Of a DNA stretch of 64,000 nt, positions 12,201-23,107 are shown in pieces. The stretch comes from Polymyxa betae (lineage: Eukaryota; Endomyxa; Phytomyxea; Plasmodiophorida; Plasmodiophoridae), in the NCBI GenBank assembly GCA_003693705.1, contig RBZT01000198.1:1-64000 (forward strand). Reading direction: 5' to 3'. The notes under the pieces are model-generated. The model worked only from the letters and a program-made list of their open reading frames with translations, did no database searches and was not told the DNA's origin. Within the stretch, counting starts at the first letter, position 1; every line of letters starts with the position of its first letter. The translations under genes were made by a program, and so were the position numbers.

Positions 12201-15200
12201 TTTAGTAGTCTCAGTTTTACCAGTACCAGCAGGACCAGCTGGGGCACCACCCATGATTAAACGTAATGCCTATAAGAAATGATGAGGGGATGGGGGCCAG
12301 TACGAGCACAGAAATTGTACAGACCTGAGTTAGAGTAATGTAGCATCGATCAGTGAGTGGAGTGATAACTAGACGCCCAGTATTCCCAATATATTCATAG
12401 GAATATGAGAATGATGCATCAGCAACCAATATCTTACAATCTCGTACTTCAGATAACCATTTATATCGAAGCTGTGATTGCCATGCAAATGCATTCACTT
12501 GTTCAATCTTATTTGTAATCAAGCTCTGAACTACATCGCGATTATGAACATCAACTGTAATCAATGTAATGATCTTGATACGATCTTCACGACTTAGCTT
12601 GCCAAGAACCAGATTAATCAATTTCGATAAACGATCATTAAGGACCTGTACGCCCTTTATCAGACAAGCCCGAGGACAGCACCTATCAGAGTGATGTACC
12701 TTGAGATATTCCTTGAATGCTTGTTCATTACCATCTGCTTGTGCATCAAACTGTGCTTCAACCTCTTCAGTCCATAATACTTGGGATGCAGTTAAGGCTA
12801 TTTGTGCACAATAATCGAATAGCCATTCATGTCGTGGTTTTTCAATCTCCCACTGATCAGCTGCAAATTTGGATCTCTCCAGAATATCACGCAATGTCTC
12901 GCGCATGATGTCCACCAAACCATTCAACCAGATTTCAACTGGACCATCACATGCAAATGGACGAATAAATGGGACATATTCGTCCCCGTCCTTGCTGTAC
13001 ATACCAATGGCGTTCTTAGTGGGTTTTTTCGTCTCTGGGTCCATCTCGAACTCCAACTTCTTGATGTTATCGAAACAGTCGCCAAGATGGGCCTGTACGG
13101 CCTGCGGATTGTTCCCATTACTGAGGATATCGAGTAATGCTGTATTGCTGAGGAAATAGAACCTCGGAAATGCGACCTGGTTAGAGCATGTCAGTGTCAG
13201 TCCGTTTCTCTCTCGTAATAATAATCAGCACCTTTTTAGTCTCCAAATATTGATTGAGACTCTTTTCACATTTCTCTAAGCCACTCTTCATACCAACTAA
13301 TAGCTGAGATCTTCCCTTCCATGTACACGCCTCAATCGTATTCGGAGCAGCAGATGCCTCCTGCATCAACTCACGAAAACTGATGTCGATACCATCGAAT
13401 CTAAACACAATCAGCGAAGGGTCGTACCACCCTCGCGCCTGGCTCACCTTTTACTATCATCAGGTAATTGTACCCGAATATCTTGTGAGCTGATAAATAT
13501 ACTCTGTAAACTTGACCATTTGCTTTGTACTTCAAGCCAGTCATGCAGGACCGTCTCGGTCGTACCGAGATCTGACTGCCATTTCTCCACTTCGGATGTG
13601 AAATGTTCAACGTAGCGTCCTTGTCCTGCAATACCTTGTAGCATAGCCATATTCTCTTCTAATGCTTGTAATACTTCATCTGGTGTCTTTATAACTAATA
13701 CACTTGGTACATCACGATGTGGACCGAATAGTAATGGAAGATCAATCCATTGCGATGCAATCTTCTTTAACTGATTACCGATCTTATTCTGTTTATTCGC
13801 CAATTCCACAATCTCTTCCACATCAGTAACATACCTGAACGAATCTCAGAGAAATTAACAAATTCAGGAAACCCTAAACCCTAGAAATCCCTAAAACGCT
13901 GAAAACCCCAAGCATTCCCTACTTATGCAGTTCCAATGCGAGTAGATCTGCTAGACAGAATCGAGGTCCCATAATGAACTGTTTCTGCGTCACATTCATT
14001 AATTGTGTCCAATGACGATCTTGCATCGATGGCGAATGCAGAAGATTCACGAGGGGTAGGACGGTCATCATGTTCTTGACGTCGTTCTGTAGACCTAACA
14101 CGAGAGATTCAGGGAACCATGTCGTGCCGGCCTCTGACAGATTTCTTACCAAGATAGGCCTTCCAGCTTCGCATCTCTTTAGGCAAAGCTCCAATTCGTT
14201 TCTGTAAATTTTTGGCTTTCTCCATGAGGGCCTCTGTATCAATAGAATCCCATAATGTTGTCTTCCAATCGGCAAATAGATATGACACCATAGATATCAT
14301 ATCCCATAGAACTTTAAGAAGTTTGTTCTCTTTACGTGATAGAGGAATCTCACGATAACTTGATACACTCAGCTCAAATAAACCCTCAAGACGGTTTAAT
14401 TCTGCTGCTGCCTTCTCCACTATTGTGATCTGCGTATCAAAATACGCAATGTTCTTATAAGCCTATCATGGATATCAGCGATCAATAGCAGAAGAGTGGG
14501 ACAGGGGGGATGTACGACCTCATGCGGCTGAATATCATAGGAGAATGGAGCATCATCACGGAATGAGGCCCGGAATACACGCAGCTGTTCAGCAAAATTC
14601 TCAGCCTTCAGATTGATATTGTGAACACCACGATCTTGGAATGGCGTGATCTTCTCTTTGACCTTTGTGATGGCGGTGTCAGCAACAACCAGAATATACT
14701 GGTCGATATAATTACCTTGTAAACACGATCGACAGTGTTCTCCCATCTTACAGGGGCATCATCCAGCATTTTAAGTTCAGCATCAGATAGAGGAATCCCA
14801 TGACGTTTAAGTAGATTCACCATCTCACGTAGAGGACCGAATGAGGCCACTGTGGCTGTGCGCTTTGTACGAACTTGATGAATGTAAGTCAGGCTACGTT
14901 CTAAGGCGTCTGTATCGCCTTCTGGTACATCTGCTTCCAATCCAGCAGTAATCTGAAAATAAAACTGAGATCTTTTGATTCATGATAAGAAGATCACACC
15001 GACCTTATTGATAAATGACTCAAGACCATTAAGCTGTCGTGTGATTTGATTTTGTAAGAACGATGTATATGTGTGAATCCATTTACTTGCCCATGTTGAT
15101 AATGCCTGTTTAATTGGCTGGGCATTGATACGCAGCCAGCCAATCTCAATAATAGATTTCATTTCCTCAATCTTTGCCTGAACTGCTTTATAATGCATAA

Positions 15201-18200
15201 TCTTGGACTCGAATGATATCAATGGAGGCAACCCATTAGCCTTAGCACCCTGTCCTTGGTCCCCATCACCCTCATCACCAGCACCCGTCTCATTCCCATC
15301 CTTGCTGTCATCGGTTGAGGATTCCGCCACGGTCCTGACAACGATCAGTACTGAAGCGAGACGCGGGCCTGGGACGACGATCCGAACCTTTCCGAGACGA
15401 GGAAATCGCGGAACTCGACGTTGCGGTCTCTGAGCCAGAGATCTTCAAACTGTAGATATTGATTACGATACTCATTGCAGAGGTTCTGATTTTTAACAAG
15501 ATGTCCATTGAAACGTTCCATAAGTCGGACAATGACAGCGTCATTCTTGAGATCGGTCACGTAATCACCCTCGACTGAGTCCAGACGTGCAACGATCTTC
15601 CCAACATCAAAGAAACCATCGACCCAAGAGGCCACCTAACACATTCGATATCAATATACACCGACACATGATGGGGTCGAAGATGGCCCTGACCATGGCC
15701 CAGACATCCGGATTGGCACCAGCGACGTGAATATCTTTGGCATTGAACAGGACGTCCTTGTTATACAATCCCAATTTGATTTCCATCATCGGTGGTAATT
15801 CAGCTGTTACGATGTTCTCATGATCGATATTTTCGATCACGAATTCAATGGATGATGAGATCACCTTGGCAAGACCTTGACGAACATGCTCCTGCAAGAA
15901 CTGCACGTAATCCTTCCATGTTGCAGCACCTTTCGATACCTACACGCGAATGGATCAGTACGACCCGGATACCACGAACAGCACAGGCTCTACTTTAAGA
16001 GTTTCGTTGGTGCTAGCGATGAGTTTCTGAATCTGAACGGCGGCCTTCGAGATTTCATCGAATCTCGCCTTGCGTAATTTGTGAAGATTGTCCTCGAAGT
16101 CCTGCGGTGACAGCGCCTTGTTCTTACGATCAATTAGAGGCTTGGCGACCTCATCCATCAGTTTCAGAATCGAACGGAAATTGCGCTTCATGAACTGAAC
16201 GATGTCGTACACCTTCTGGACATTCTCCATACCAGATTGAATAAACTCATTGACAGATTTCGATTTCCAATTGAATTCGGTAGTGCCAGGTTTGATCTCT
16301 TGATCGATCTTCTCCAATGCCTTCTCAACCAACGGACGTTCAACTTGATTCAATGTCGCAATCATCTCATTATACATATTAACAATGAGTTGCAAGTTCG
16401 TAATCTGCATGCGATATGTTTGTGCTTGACTAAATATAGATATAGCTGATTCTGGAACATCCACATTCTGATTCAATAGATACTTCACTTCACGTAACAA
16501 TCGCACAACATCGTCATCGAAATTCACCGAGTACCCTGGACATGACAAGTTAATGCGTGAGCGCGTCCGCCGCGTACGGCCTTACGTTCCGCGGTCGGGT
16601 CGTACTTGAGGAGCGGCTTCCGTAAACTCTCTTGTGAGGTCTGATCGATCTCCTTCTTCCATTGTTCCACTTTTTCATTTTGATACGCTATCATAGTCTC
16701 TACGACCGTATTGACAGTCTTCATAATCTCCTGACTTTCATCTTGCGCTAGTTCTTCTGCTGTACTGAACTGACGTAGTTTCGCCATCGGCTTCGTAATA
16801 CGTTCAATCAGACCATGACACCAAGCTAGAGCACCAGCTGTACGAGGTTGGTTGCTATGGATTGGCGGATGATCTAAAACAGAATTTGAACGCACGACCC
16901 CTGAAACCCTAGCACCTGCCTCCATACCTTTGTTCTGTAGGAAGAGTTCCTGTACGACGCGCAGGTCGCTCGCATATTGCTGCAGTAGCATGGGTTTCTT
17001 CTTGTGTAATTCGTCTTGTATAATGGGTCGGTCTAAGAGTCCCTCGAATCCATCCAGTAAACTGAATCGTGCGAATATCGTGGCACTATCCAGGAAGGCA
17101 GCAGAGATCACCTTGGCAAGACGGCGATCGAGTTCTTTGATCTGGAGACGGAATCGATAGAAGTCATCATCAAACTCCTTCGCATTCACATCCATAATAT
17201 CATAATTCACACTCTTGAAACTCTCCACGTTCTTTGAGAACTCTATCATAAAAGGTAATCAGCGGCGAGAGGCAGTACGACATATCGGGCGGTACTCACC
17301 CAAATGGATCTGGCGCAGAGTATCGGTGAGAGATTTGCCTTTGGTGCCACCAATGTGGACCTTCTCAAGTTTGGAGAATTCGAGCACGATTTTGGTGAAA
17401 TCGAGAATATCTTCGCATCGTTCAATAAATAGATCTAATCGACTGAATAGAATCTCATTGCCAGCTTCCCATTGACGTTCAGCAGGCAACATCTGTGTTG
17501 AAGATTGCCGGCATTCATGATAGACTGTCTTAAAACGGGAGCAAACTTCAGCAGTAGAATGCAATGTTTGAATGGCCTCATTGACATTCTCGTCTTCCAT
17601 GAAGCGGAACAGAACAGGACCAGATATGAACTTCCGCGCCTGATCGATGATCGAGTTGCAGATCTCGCGGACCAGTATGACCAGGCGGGCGTTGGTGTTG
17701 TACGTGTCGGAATGTTTCCAGATCAGCAGCATTGTATGCAGAATGGGCGTGTACGAGTTCACAAGTCTGTGTGAGCATTACTCAGTGGTCGGGCTCGGTT
17801 AGGGTTTAGGGTTTTGTGGGCGTACTTGGGGAAGTCGAGCTCCTCAGCAAGGCGTGTGAAATGTCCTCTCAATGTTGACAGATATTTGGAGTTCTGATTG
17901 GCTTCGTTCTTGGCAGCGACAACATCAGCAGCCAATTTCTCGAATTGAGCTCCGAGTGTGCTTTGAGCTCCATCAAGCTCACGAAGGACCTGAACCATAG
18001 CCGCAGATGTAATCTGTCACAAAGATTAGTAGGATAGGAAGTTGGAAATATGGTAGACACCGACCTGAGCATGAACCAGATTCAAATTCTGTGATTTATT
18101 GTACCAGAAATCAATCTCAGTAAGCGGGCTTGGATATAAACCCGATTTGATCAATGATTCAGGCTCAAGTTTGAGCACAGATTTGATCTGTTTACTCCAT

Positions 18201-18940
18201 TGAACTATGCAGGTCTCCAACTGATGGATCCTCTCTTTTACCGGAAACCTGCCAACAATCAGCTCTGGTGCAATGATACACGACAATCAGCTCACTGTTT
18301 ACTGTAGATTGATTCCGGTGGAAACGCCAGTAATGTCTTCCCTTTAGATTGTCCTAAAGTCACATAAAGCTGTGATGAGAATGTCGACATTTTCGAGAGG
18401 ATCTCTTTAGCTGCTGGTTCAGTCCAGTTCTGTCGATTCATCGGATTACTGATTAATGGCTGCATGACATCCTGGATCACATAGGACATATTCTCCAATG
18501 GATTGGGCGTGTATTCCATACACAATAGCTCCCCATAGTTACCAGCTGTTACCGTCATCTCCTTCGTCTTCATTATCAACAGCGCCTTCTTCTTGAACCC
18601 CTCCGGAGCCGAGGTCGTTGCCTGCAATACAGCCATTTCAGATTCCAACGGGGGCACCGATGGGCGCGTACGACCTTCACCGGTTCGCTGGTGCCCGGAT
18701 AGAACGAGATCGTTCGGCAATCGTTCTGTTTGAAGAATTCGTTGATGGCAGCCCTGTATAAGAGACATTGCATCAAGGTCCAGAACGGCGCCAGCAAGCG
18801 GCGGCAACGTACGATGTCTCTTCGGTCTCGAACGCCTTCACAAATTTGTCTTTGTTGATGGATCCGCGCAGGGCATCATCAACCTTCTGACGCAGCCAGA
18901 TCATCTCAGGCGAGCTGGCCGCCTTATCAGCCTCCGCCAT
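3239..18940 (-). CDS. Axonemal dynein heavy chain, probably outer-arm beta type (DNAH9/11/17-like)
   Basis: This is the motor subunit of a ciliary dynein arm, converting ATP hydrolysis into microtubule sliding. The gene has about 30 short introns and encodes roughly 4,500 aa. It starts at ATG 18940 ([13 protein letters not shown]) and stops at 3239. Reading 5' to 3' on the minus strand: N-terminal tail (18.9-15 kb), linker (~15-12.7 kb), AAA1 P-loop [10 protein letters not shown] (~12.23 kb) followed by [11 protein letters not shown]2 P-loop [10 protein letters not shown] (~11.2 kb), AAA3 GTAGTGKT (~10.03 kb), AAA4 [10 protein letters not shown] (~8.99 kb), coiled-coil stalk and microtubule-binding domain (~8.2-7.2 kb), AAA5/AAA6 (~7.1-5.2 kb) and C-terminal domain ending CPVYKT...RGPTYVF...KAPPAKWIL. 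All four nucleotide-binding loops look intact. The tail and C-terminal wording favour the beta class, but this subclass call is tentative. Several introns share the CGTACTGGTCCC motif, and some hold TTTAGGG-like repeats. Confidence 0.95.
6433..6444 (+). repeat. CGTACTGGTCCC motif, reverse orientation, in a dynein intron
   Basis: An exact 12-bp copy reads CGTACTGGTCCC on the plus strand, so it is inverted relative to the minus-strand gene. It sits 9-20 nt inside the intron that begins GTAATACGCC. Confidence 0.7.
6853..6870. repeat. Telomere-like stretch in a dynein intron
   Basis: AAAACCCTAAAACCCTAG lies inside an intron of the dynein gene. It resembles the CCCTAAA (TTTAGGG) telomere unit but is only two imperfect units long. 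Confidence 0.5.
11302..11313 (-). repeat. CGTACTGGTCCC motif in a dynein intron
   Basis: An exact copy on the gene strand, about 11 nt inside the intron beginning GTATGTGGTGC. This intron lies between AAA1 (exon ending EMFILK) and AAA2 (next exon TVQLAELLD). Confidence 0.75.
12102..12113 (-). repeat. CGTACTGGTCCC motif in a dynein intron
   Basis: An exact copy on the gene strand, about 14 nt inside the intron beginning GTATGTGCGG. That intron splits AAA1 between QMNVESL and GAIFKGL. Its donor (GTATGTG) matches the donor of the intron at 11302-11313. Confidence 0.75.
12293..12304 (-). repeat. CGTACTGGCCCC variant in a dynein intron
   Basis: One mismatch from CGTACTGGTCCC. It lies in the intron just upstream of the AAA1 P-loop (donor GTCTGTAC; next exon [10 protein letters not shown]). 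Confidence 0.65.
13869..13884. repeat. Telomere-like stretch in a dynein intron
   Basis: AAACCCTAAACCCTAG consists of two CCCTAAA-type units in non-coding sequence between dynein exons. It is in the opposite orientation to the gene compared with the stretch at 17797-17815. Confidence 0.55.
15940..15972 (-). other. 33-bp intron in the dynein gene
   Basis: The exon ends EPVLFV and the next begins VSKGAATW. The intervening GTATCC...GTGTAG is 33 bp with an in-frame stop. It contains TCGTACTGATCC, related to the shared dynein-intron motif. This is close to the lower size limit reported for spliceosomal introns. Confidence 0.6.
17797..17815. repeat. Telomere-like stretch in a dynein intron
   Basis: GGTTAGGGTTTAGGGTTTT on the plus strand (CCCTAAACCCTAA on the gene strand), inside the intron whose donor is GTACGCCCAC. 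Confidence 0.6.
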
Positions 18941-19264
18941 GCTCGCGATGATAGCGGCGGAATGGGCGCCACGTCGCTACAATGAGCTGATGGTTTCTGT
19001 ATAACTCAAAGGTCCAGAGTACCCAGAAGTGATCCAAATTAGCAGCCGGTCATCATGATCAAGAAATTGTTACTAATTAGCGGGACCATGCAAGGCAGCT
19101 GAATTTCACACCTCGTTCAAAGGCAGATTCCTGAAAAACCTCTATCGTACTGGCTCCAACTAAACGCTTACTGATTGCAATTTACACTGGTTTAATTGTG
19201 CAGAAAATTCAGCAGTTTTTGCAGACCCAGAGAGAGAGCTCTGACAAAATCAACGGTGCAATAA
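18941..19264. other. Intergenic spacer between the dynein start and the SEN2 3' end
   Basis: About 320 bp with no supported gene. It should contain the dynein promoter, since that gene reads leftward from 18940. No recognisable promoter element was seen. Confidence 0.4.
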
Positions 19265-20092
19265 TTAGGTTTGTACAGTGCAGAGCTCCCTGTCAGTTTC
19301 TGGAATCCATCTCTTCATGATTCTGCAAACAATTTGGGTGCTGTGCAGCCATTCTTGTTCAGATACAGAGGCAGCATTATCTATGTCACTGCTTACATAC
19401 AGTAGCATTGTCTGCTTCACAACTTGATGCGATGTCCTCATCAAACAATGTGCATTAGACCAGGAGCTGCCTCTCTGCTCTTTTCTGCATTGCCGATTAT
19501 CGATGACAATAACAGAATAACGGGCGTGATAGAATGAAGGCCCTTTCAAGTAGACAGCAAAATCGGCACCGAATTTCAGGCCCGATTTGGGAGTCCAGTT
19601 GGACTTCCTTAAACAGCAATAAGCTGCATAATTTACTGGAAACGACGCCGATAGTTTGATTAGGGCAAGCCAGAGCTGTTCTTCACCAAGCACATTGTTG
19701 GAATCGGCTTCCGATACAGAAAGGCAGTGTAACCCTTGCAAAGAGCATAGATACATCGCCTCCTCGTAAAGCAGATGCAGAACTTCGCCGCGATCGAGTT
19801 CTAATGGTATAGAACGGCTAAGAGAGCCTTTCCCAAAGCATCCCAGCTGAACCAAATAGACTATATCATGGCGGTTCTCGACGACAATGGCGACACCTCG
19901 AAGAACGGCATGACACTGTTTGCGTTGAGAGTCAGCTGATGATCCTGATAAGCTGCCTAACTGATTATGGGATGTGAACTGGCTTTTCGCAATAGACATT
20001 ACACAAATCGACGCGCAATCCCTAGTGTTATACGAGGTGTTGCAATTGTATACAAATAGAGGATAATATCGAATTATGGCATAAACGGGCAC
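19265..20092 (-). CDS. SEN2: tRNA-splicing endonuclease catalytic subunit SEN2
   Basis: It cuts intron-containing pre-tRNA at the 5' splice site as part of the SEN complex. The C-terminal catalytic domain shows the family signature: EEAMYLCSLQGLHCLSV (~110-126), then YAAYCCLR, WTPKSGLKFGADFAVY and KGPSFYHARYSV. The likely catalytic triad is Tyr ~181, His ~189 and Lys ~226 (in HQVVKQTMLLY). The frame is uninterrupted (275 codons). The start could be 20092 or the later Met at 19999 (MSIAKSQF), since nothing N-terminal is conserved enough to choose. The protein is shorter than yeast or human SEN2 because the long N-terminal region is mostly absent. Confidence 0.88.
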   Translation of the reverse strand: MPVYAIIRYYPLFVYNCNTSYNTRDCASICVMSIAKSQFTSHNQLGSLSGSSADSQRKQCHAVLRGVAIVVENRHDIVYLVQLGCFGKGSLSRSIPLELDRGEVLHLLYEEAMYLCSLQGLHCLSVSEADSNNVLGEEQLWLALIKLSASFPVNYAAYCCLRKSNWTPKSGLKFGADFAVYLKGPSFYHARYSVIVIDNRQCRKEQRGSSWSNAHCLMRTSHQVVKQTMLLYVSSDIDNAASVSEQEWLHSTQIVCRIMKRWIPETDRELCTVQT

Positions 20093-20432
20093 GATATTGC
20101 ATTTTATGTGTACCTGTAATATATAACCAGAAAGCCATCAGACGGGATAAATGTGTTTACAATCTGTGATTATTGATTCCCCCATTATGGACTGGCTTAG
20201 CAAATGGTAGACATCGTAAATTCACATTGCTTCAAATCATACGGAAAGACATTCAAAGGCGATAGCATTGCTTACACTTGCAAAATACAATCATGTTTTG
20301 GATTTTTTCATTCCAAAAATTTCAATAAAAACATGATAAAGTTTTAAAAATTGCGGATTGGATTCCGCAGTCTCCGTTGTTGATTTCTGTTAGACCTTCG
20401 ACATTTTTTGCTGACTGATCTTTTGTTCGAAG
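20093..20432. other. Divergent intergenic region
   Basis: An AT-rich spacer of 340 bp between SEN2 (leftward) and the plus-strand gene at 20433, presumably holding both promoters. There are poly-A/T runs near 20290-20350. No gene seen. Confidence 0.4.
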
Positions 20433-20993
20433 ATGGGTCAACCATTACCCAGCTATGACGATGAGGACAGATCTGGTTCTGATTATGAATCGCCGTCCAG
20501 GGATCACGAGCTATCTAACTCGGACTCGGATGCCCCAGAAATGGTGACGCAAGAGAACAGTAAACGATTAGCTCGACTACAGCGCAGCTCTGAAATGCAG
20601 TCGCAACGATACCTGAAAGAGCAACGAAAGAAACGTCTTCGAGCGTTAGCAGAACAAATACAAAAGTCATCTAAAGAGAAGATCGAGGCCGCAAAATCAC
20701 AGAAACTATCTGGCGATATCATCCAATGCATTCAAGATGTTCTTGAAGATCATAGTGCGGTCGAGGAGAACCAAGAGGACGATAATTCCCATTCTTTACC
20801 AGTGCCAAGACCGCAACGCATCGTTAGAGACGGATTTGAGCTACAATCACTTGCCTCAGCCAGAATCTCCAGTCAATGTGGTAAAGACGCTCTAGAGGTC
20901 TACAAGTTGGACGCAACCCGACATAAACGGTCAATAACCTATCGCAGTGCTCGTCCAGCTGCTCAGTTTATTGCTGAAAGGTTGCATCAATAA
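20433..20993 (+). CDS. Unrecognised highly charged protein, 186 aa
   Basis: A single uninterrupted frame from ATG 20433. The N-terminus is acidic and Ser-rich (SYDDEDRSGSDYE). Residues ~45-95 are a predicted charged helix or coiled coil (LKEQRKKRLRALAEQIQKSS), and the C-terminus is basic (RHKRSITYRSARPAAQFIAE). Composition resembles small nuclear or nucleolar proteins, but no domain is recognisable and no function is assigned. Length, start context and amino-acid composition make it a credible gene. Confidence 0.65.
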   Translation: MGQPLPSYDDEDRSGSDYESPSRDHELSNSDSDAPEMVTQENSKRLARLQRSSEMQSQRYLKEQRKKRLRALAEQIQKSSKEKIEAAKSQKLSGDIIQCIQDVLEDHSAVEENQEDDNSHSLPVPRPQRIVRDGFELQSLASARISSQCGKDALEVYKLDATRHKRSITYRSARPAAQFIAERLHQ

Positions 20994-21057
20994 ACAGAAA
21001 GTATTCGTTGCTAATTTTCTCTACTGTCAAAATTTTATAAATTTTCCACATTAAATT

Positions 21058-22684
21058 CTATGCGCCGTTCCCATTCTTGTCTTCGCTCCAATCATCAAAT
21101 AGAGAAATACGCGAGATGTCCTTAGCGGCTTCGTCGCGAGTGTTATCCGGAACATTATCGGCATTGCTAATGTCATTCTGGATAACATATGTAGAGGTCA
21201 ACCCCGTTTCTGGTGCTTTCGCATCGTTAAAAGCAGGCCTAGTTCTCTCCTAGATAAAAATTTTAAACGTTCCGCATGATCGCAAGTCAGAACAGCATGA
21301 ACTCACCTCCTTTTCATCATCAGCTGGTTTCGATTCGTTGCCACGAATACCCATTTTGTCATTGTAATTGAGGATTGTCTAATAAACAACTCAGTGATCG
21401 ACTAGACTTTTGTTGAAACGTACCCAATCAAATACATAGTCGACCTCGTAACTCTGCCTAAAAAATAAATCACGAAGTAAACGCCTCAAATAGGCATAGT
21501 CCTGTGGAAAAGTCTGAATATTGGAAGCTGGGAGTGAATAGATATTGTCATACAGGTTTATCATCGAAGCGCAAAGTTCTGCAGTAATTCATGTAAGTGG
21601 AGAACTCGGGAGGAAATCCTCTGCACAGCACTTCGATCGGCGTTGACATTTTCTTCTCAGATATTTTATCATATTTCTCTTTTTTGGTGTTCGCCTAATC
21701 ATCGTTGAGCCAATGGGTGTCTGGTGATTAGCTGATTACCTTCAAGCCTTGCCAAGGCAAACTACCTCGGTTGAAATACATTAGCAAGAATCCAATGGAT
21801 TCGAGATCGTCCCTGCGTGATTGTTCGATGCCCAAATGGGTGTTAATTGACGCATATCTGGCAGTTCCTGTCAGCGATTTGTGTTCAAGCTAAAGAGCAT
21901 AAGTTAGAAATACCCGCAGAAATCAAAAATTCCAAATTACATAAGGTATGTGTTGGTGGGTCTTAGGATCTCGGTATTTCTTTGCAAGACCAAAATCGAT
22001 GATATAGATCGTATTGCATCGCTTTCCAAGTCCAATCAGAAAGTTATCGGGTTTGATGTCTCGATGAATAAAATTTTTAGCGTGCACATATTCGACTCGC
22101 TACGATGGAAATGAACAAAAATGCCATTTGGTGACAGAAAGTATACAGCTAGTAATTGATCTGCAATCAGAAGCACGGTCTTGAGTGAGAATTTTCGACC
22201 ACAGAAGGTGAAAAGATCTTCCAGTGATGGACCCAGAAGTTCCATCACCATGATATTGAAATCGCCTTCCTTTCCGAACCACTTGACGTTCGGGATCCCA
22301 ACTAAACACATCTTGACAAATGAAACAGTCATTGAAGAAAACTCCCCTACTGGCTCCTTGAAGAATGCGATATAACTTAAACTCATAAGCAAGCTGAGGA
22401 TGTCTGGTTTTGATCGATTCCTAAACGTGAAGTTGAAAGATATTCAGACAACCTCCTCTCTAGTAAACTAACAAGTTTGACACCGAATTCTTCTCCGGTG
22501 TGTATATGTGTTCCTAAGCGAAAAGGCAATCGGAGACTGAAGCAACAAAACAGCAAGTCGCCACTCGCGTACCAAGATAAAGGTCCCCAAACGAACCCGA
22601 GCCAATTTTCTTCCCCAGTCGATACTTGCCACCGACTCTAAGCTCAAGTCGGGGTCGCCTCGACCTCGACGCAGTCGACGACAT
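21058..22684 (-). CDS. Casein kinase 1 (CK1) family Ser/Thr kinase
   Basis: A protein kinase of the CK1 alpha/delta group with several short introns. The start is ATG 22684, giving a short Ser/Arg-rich leader, then the glycine loop [19 protein letters not shown]. It is followed by [12 protein letters not shown] (hinge region, ~22250), catalytic loop [12 protein letters not shown] (~22060), [10 protein letters not shown] (~21990), substrate-recognition segments, and a terminal [12 protein letters not shown] before the stop at 21058. The motif order matches CK1 closely. It is short at the C-terminus, lacking the long regulatory tail of CK1 delta/epsilon and so more like CK1 alpha. Intron boundaries in the middle are approximate. 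Confidence 0.92.
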
Positions 22685-23107
22685 GGCCGGTTGGGACTAT
22701 CGCTGAGCGACGACAGAGATGTGCTGGTATTCAGAAAGGAGTTCAACTGAATATGGAGATTATCTTATCATACAAGGTACAAGTCCGCACAAATCACCAA
22801 GCATGCGTTAGGTCACAGTTCAAACTTCTCTACCACCAACAATACCTGACTTTTCATGGAAAATCAGACATGACCGTTGTATGATTTTATGACGAATCGT
22901 TTTCAATGATGCTTCGAAAATTAAACTGAAATGGTATCTGTCATTGAAATTATCGAATAGCACCCAATGAATAAGTTACAACGACAGCGTCAGAAATATA
23001 TGAGCTTTAATAAATGCTTCTCAGGTATATACAACAACGACTATTGTAGTAGGATAAAGATTTTTTTAAATGTACATAAATACACTGTACATTTCGTATA
23101 GGTAAGA
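22685..23107. other. Intergenic, no gene seen
   Basis: An AT-rich spacer upstream of CK1 and downstream of the cyclin gene, both leftward. No supported coding frame or RNA gene. Confidence 0.4.
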
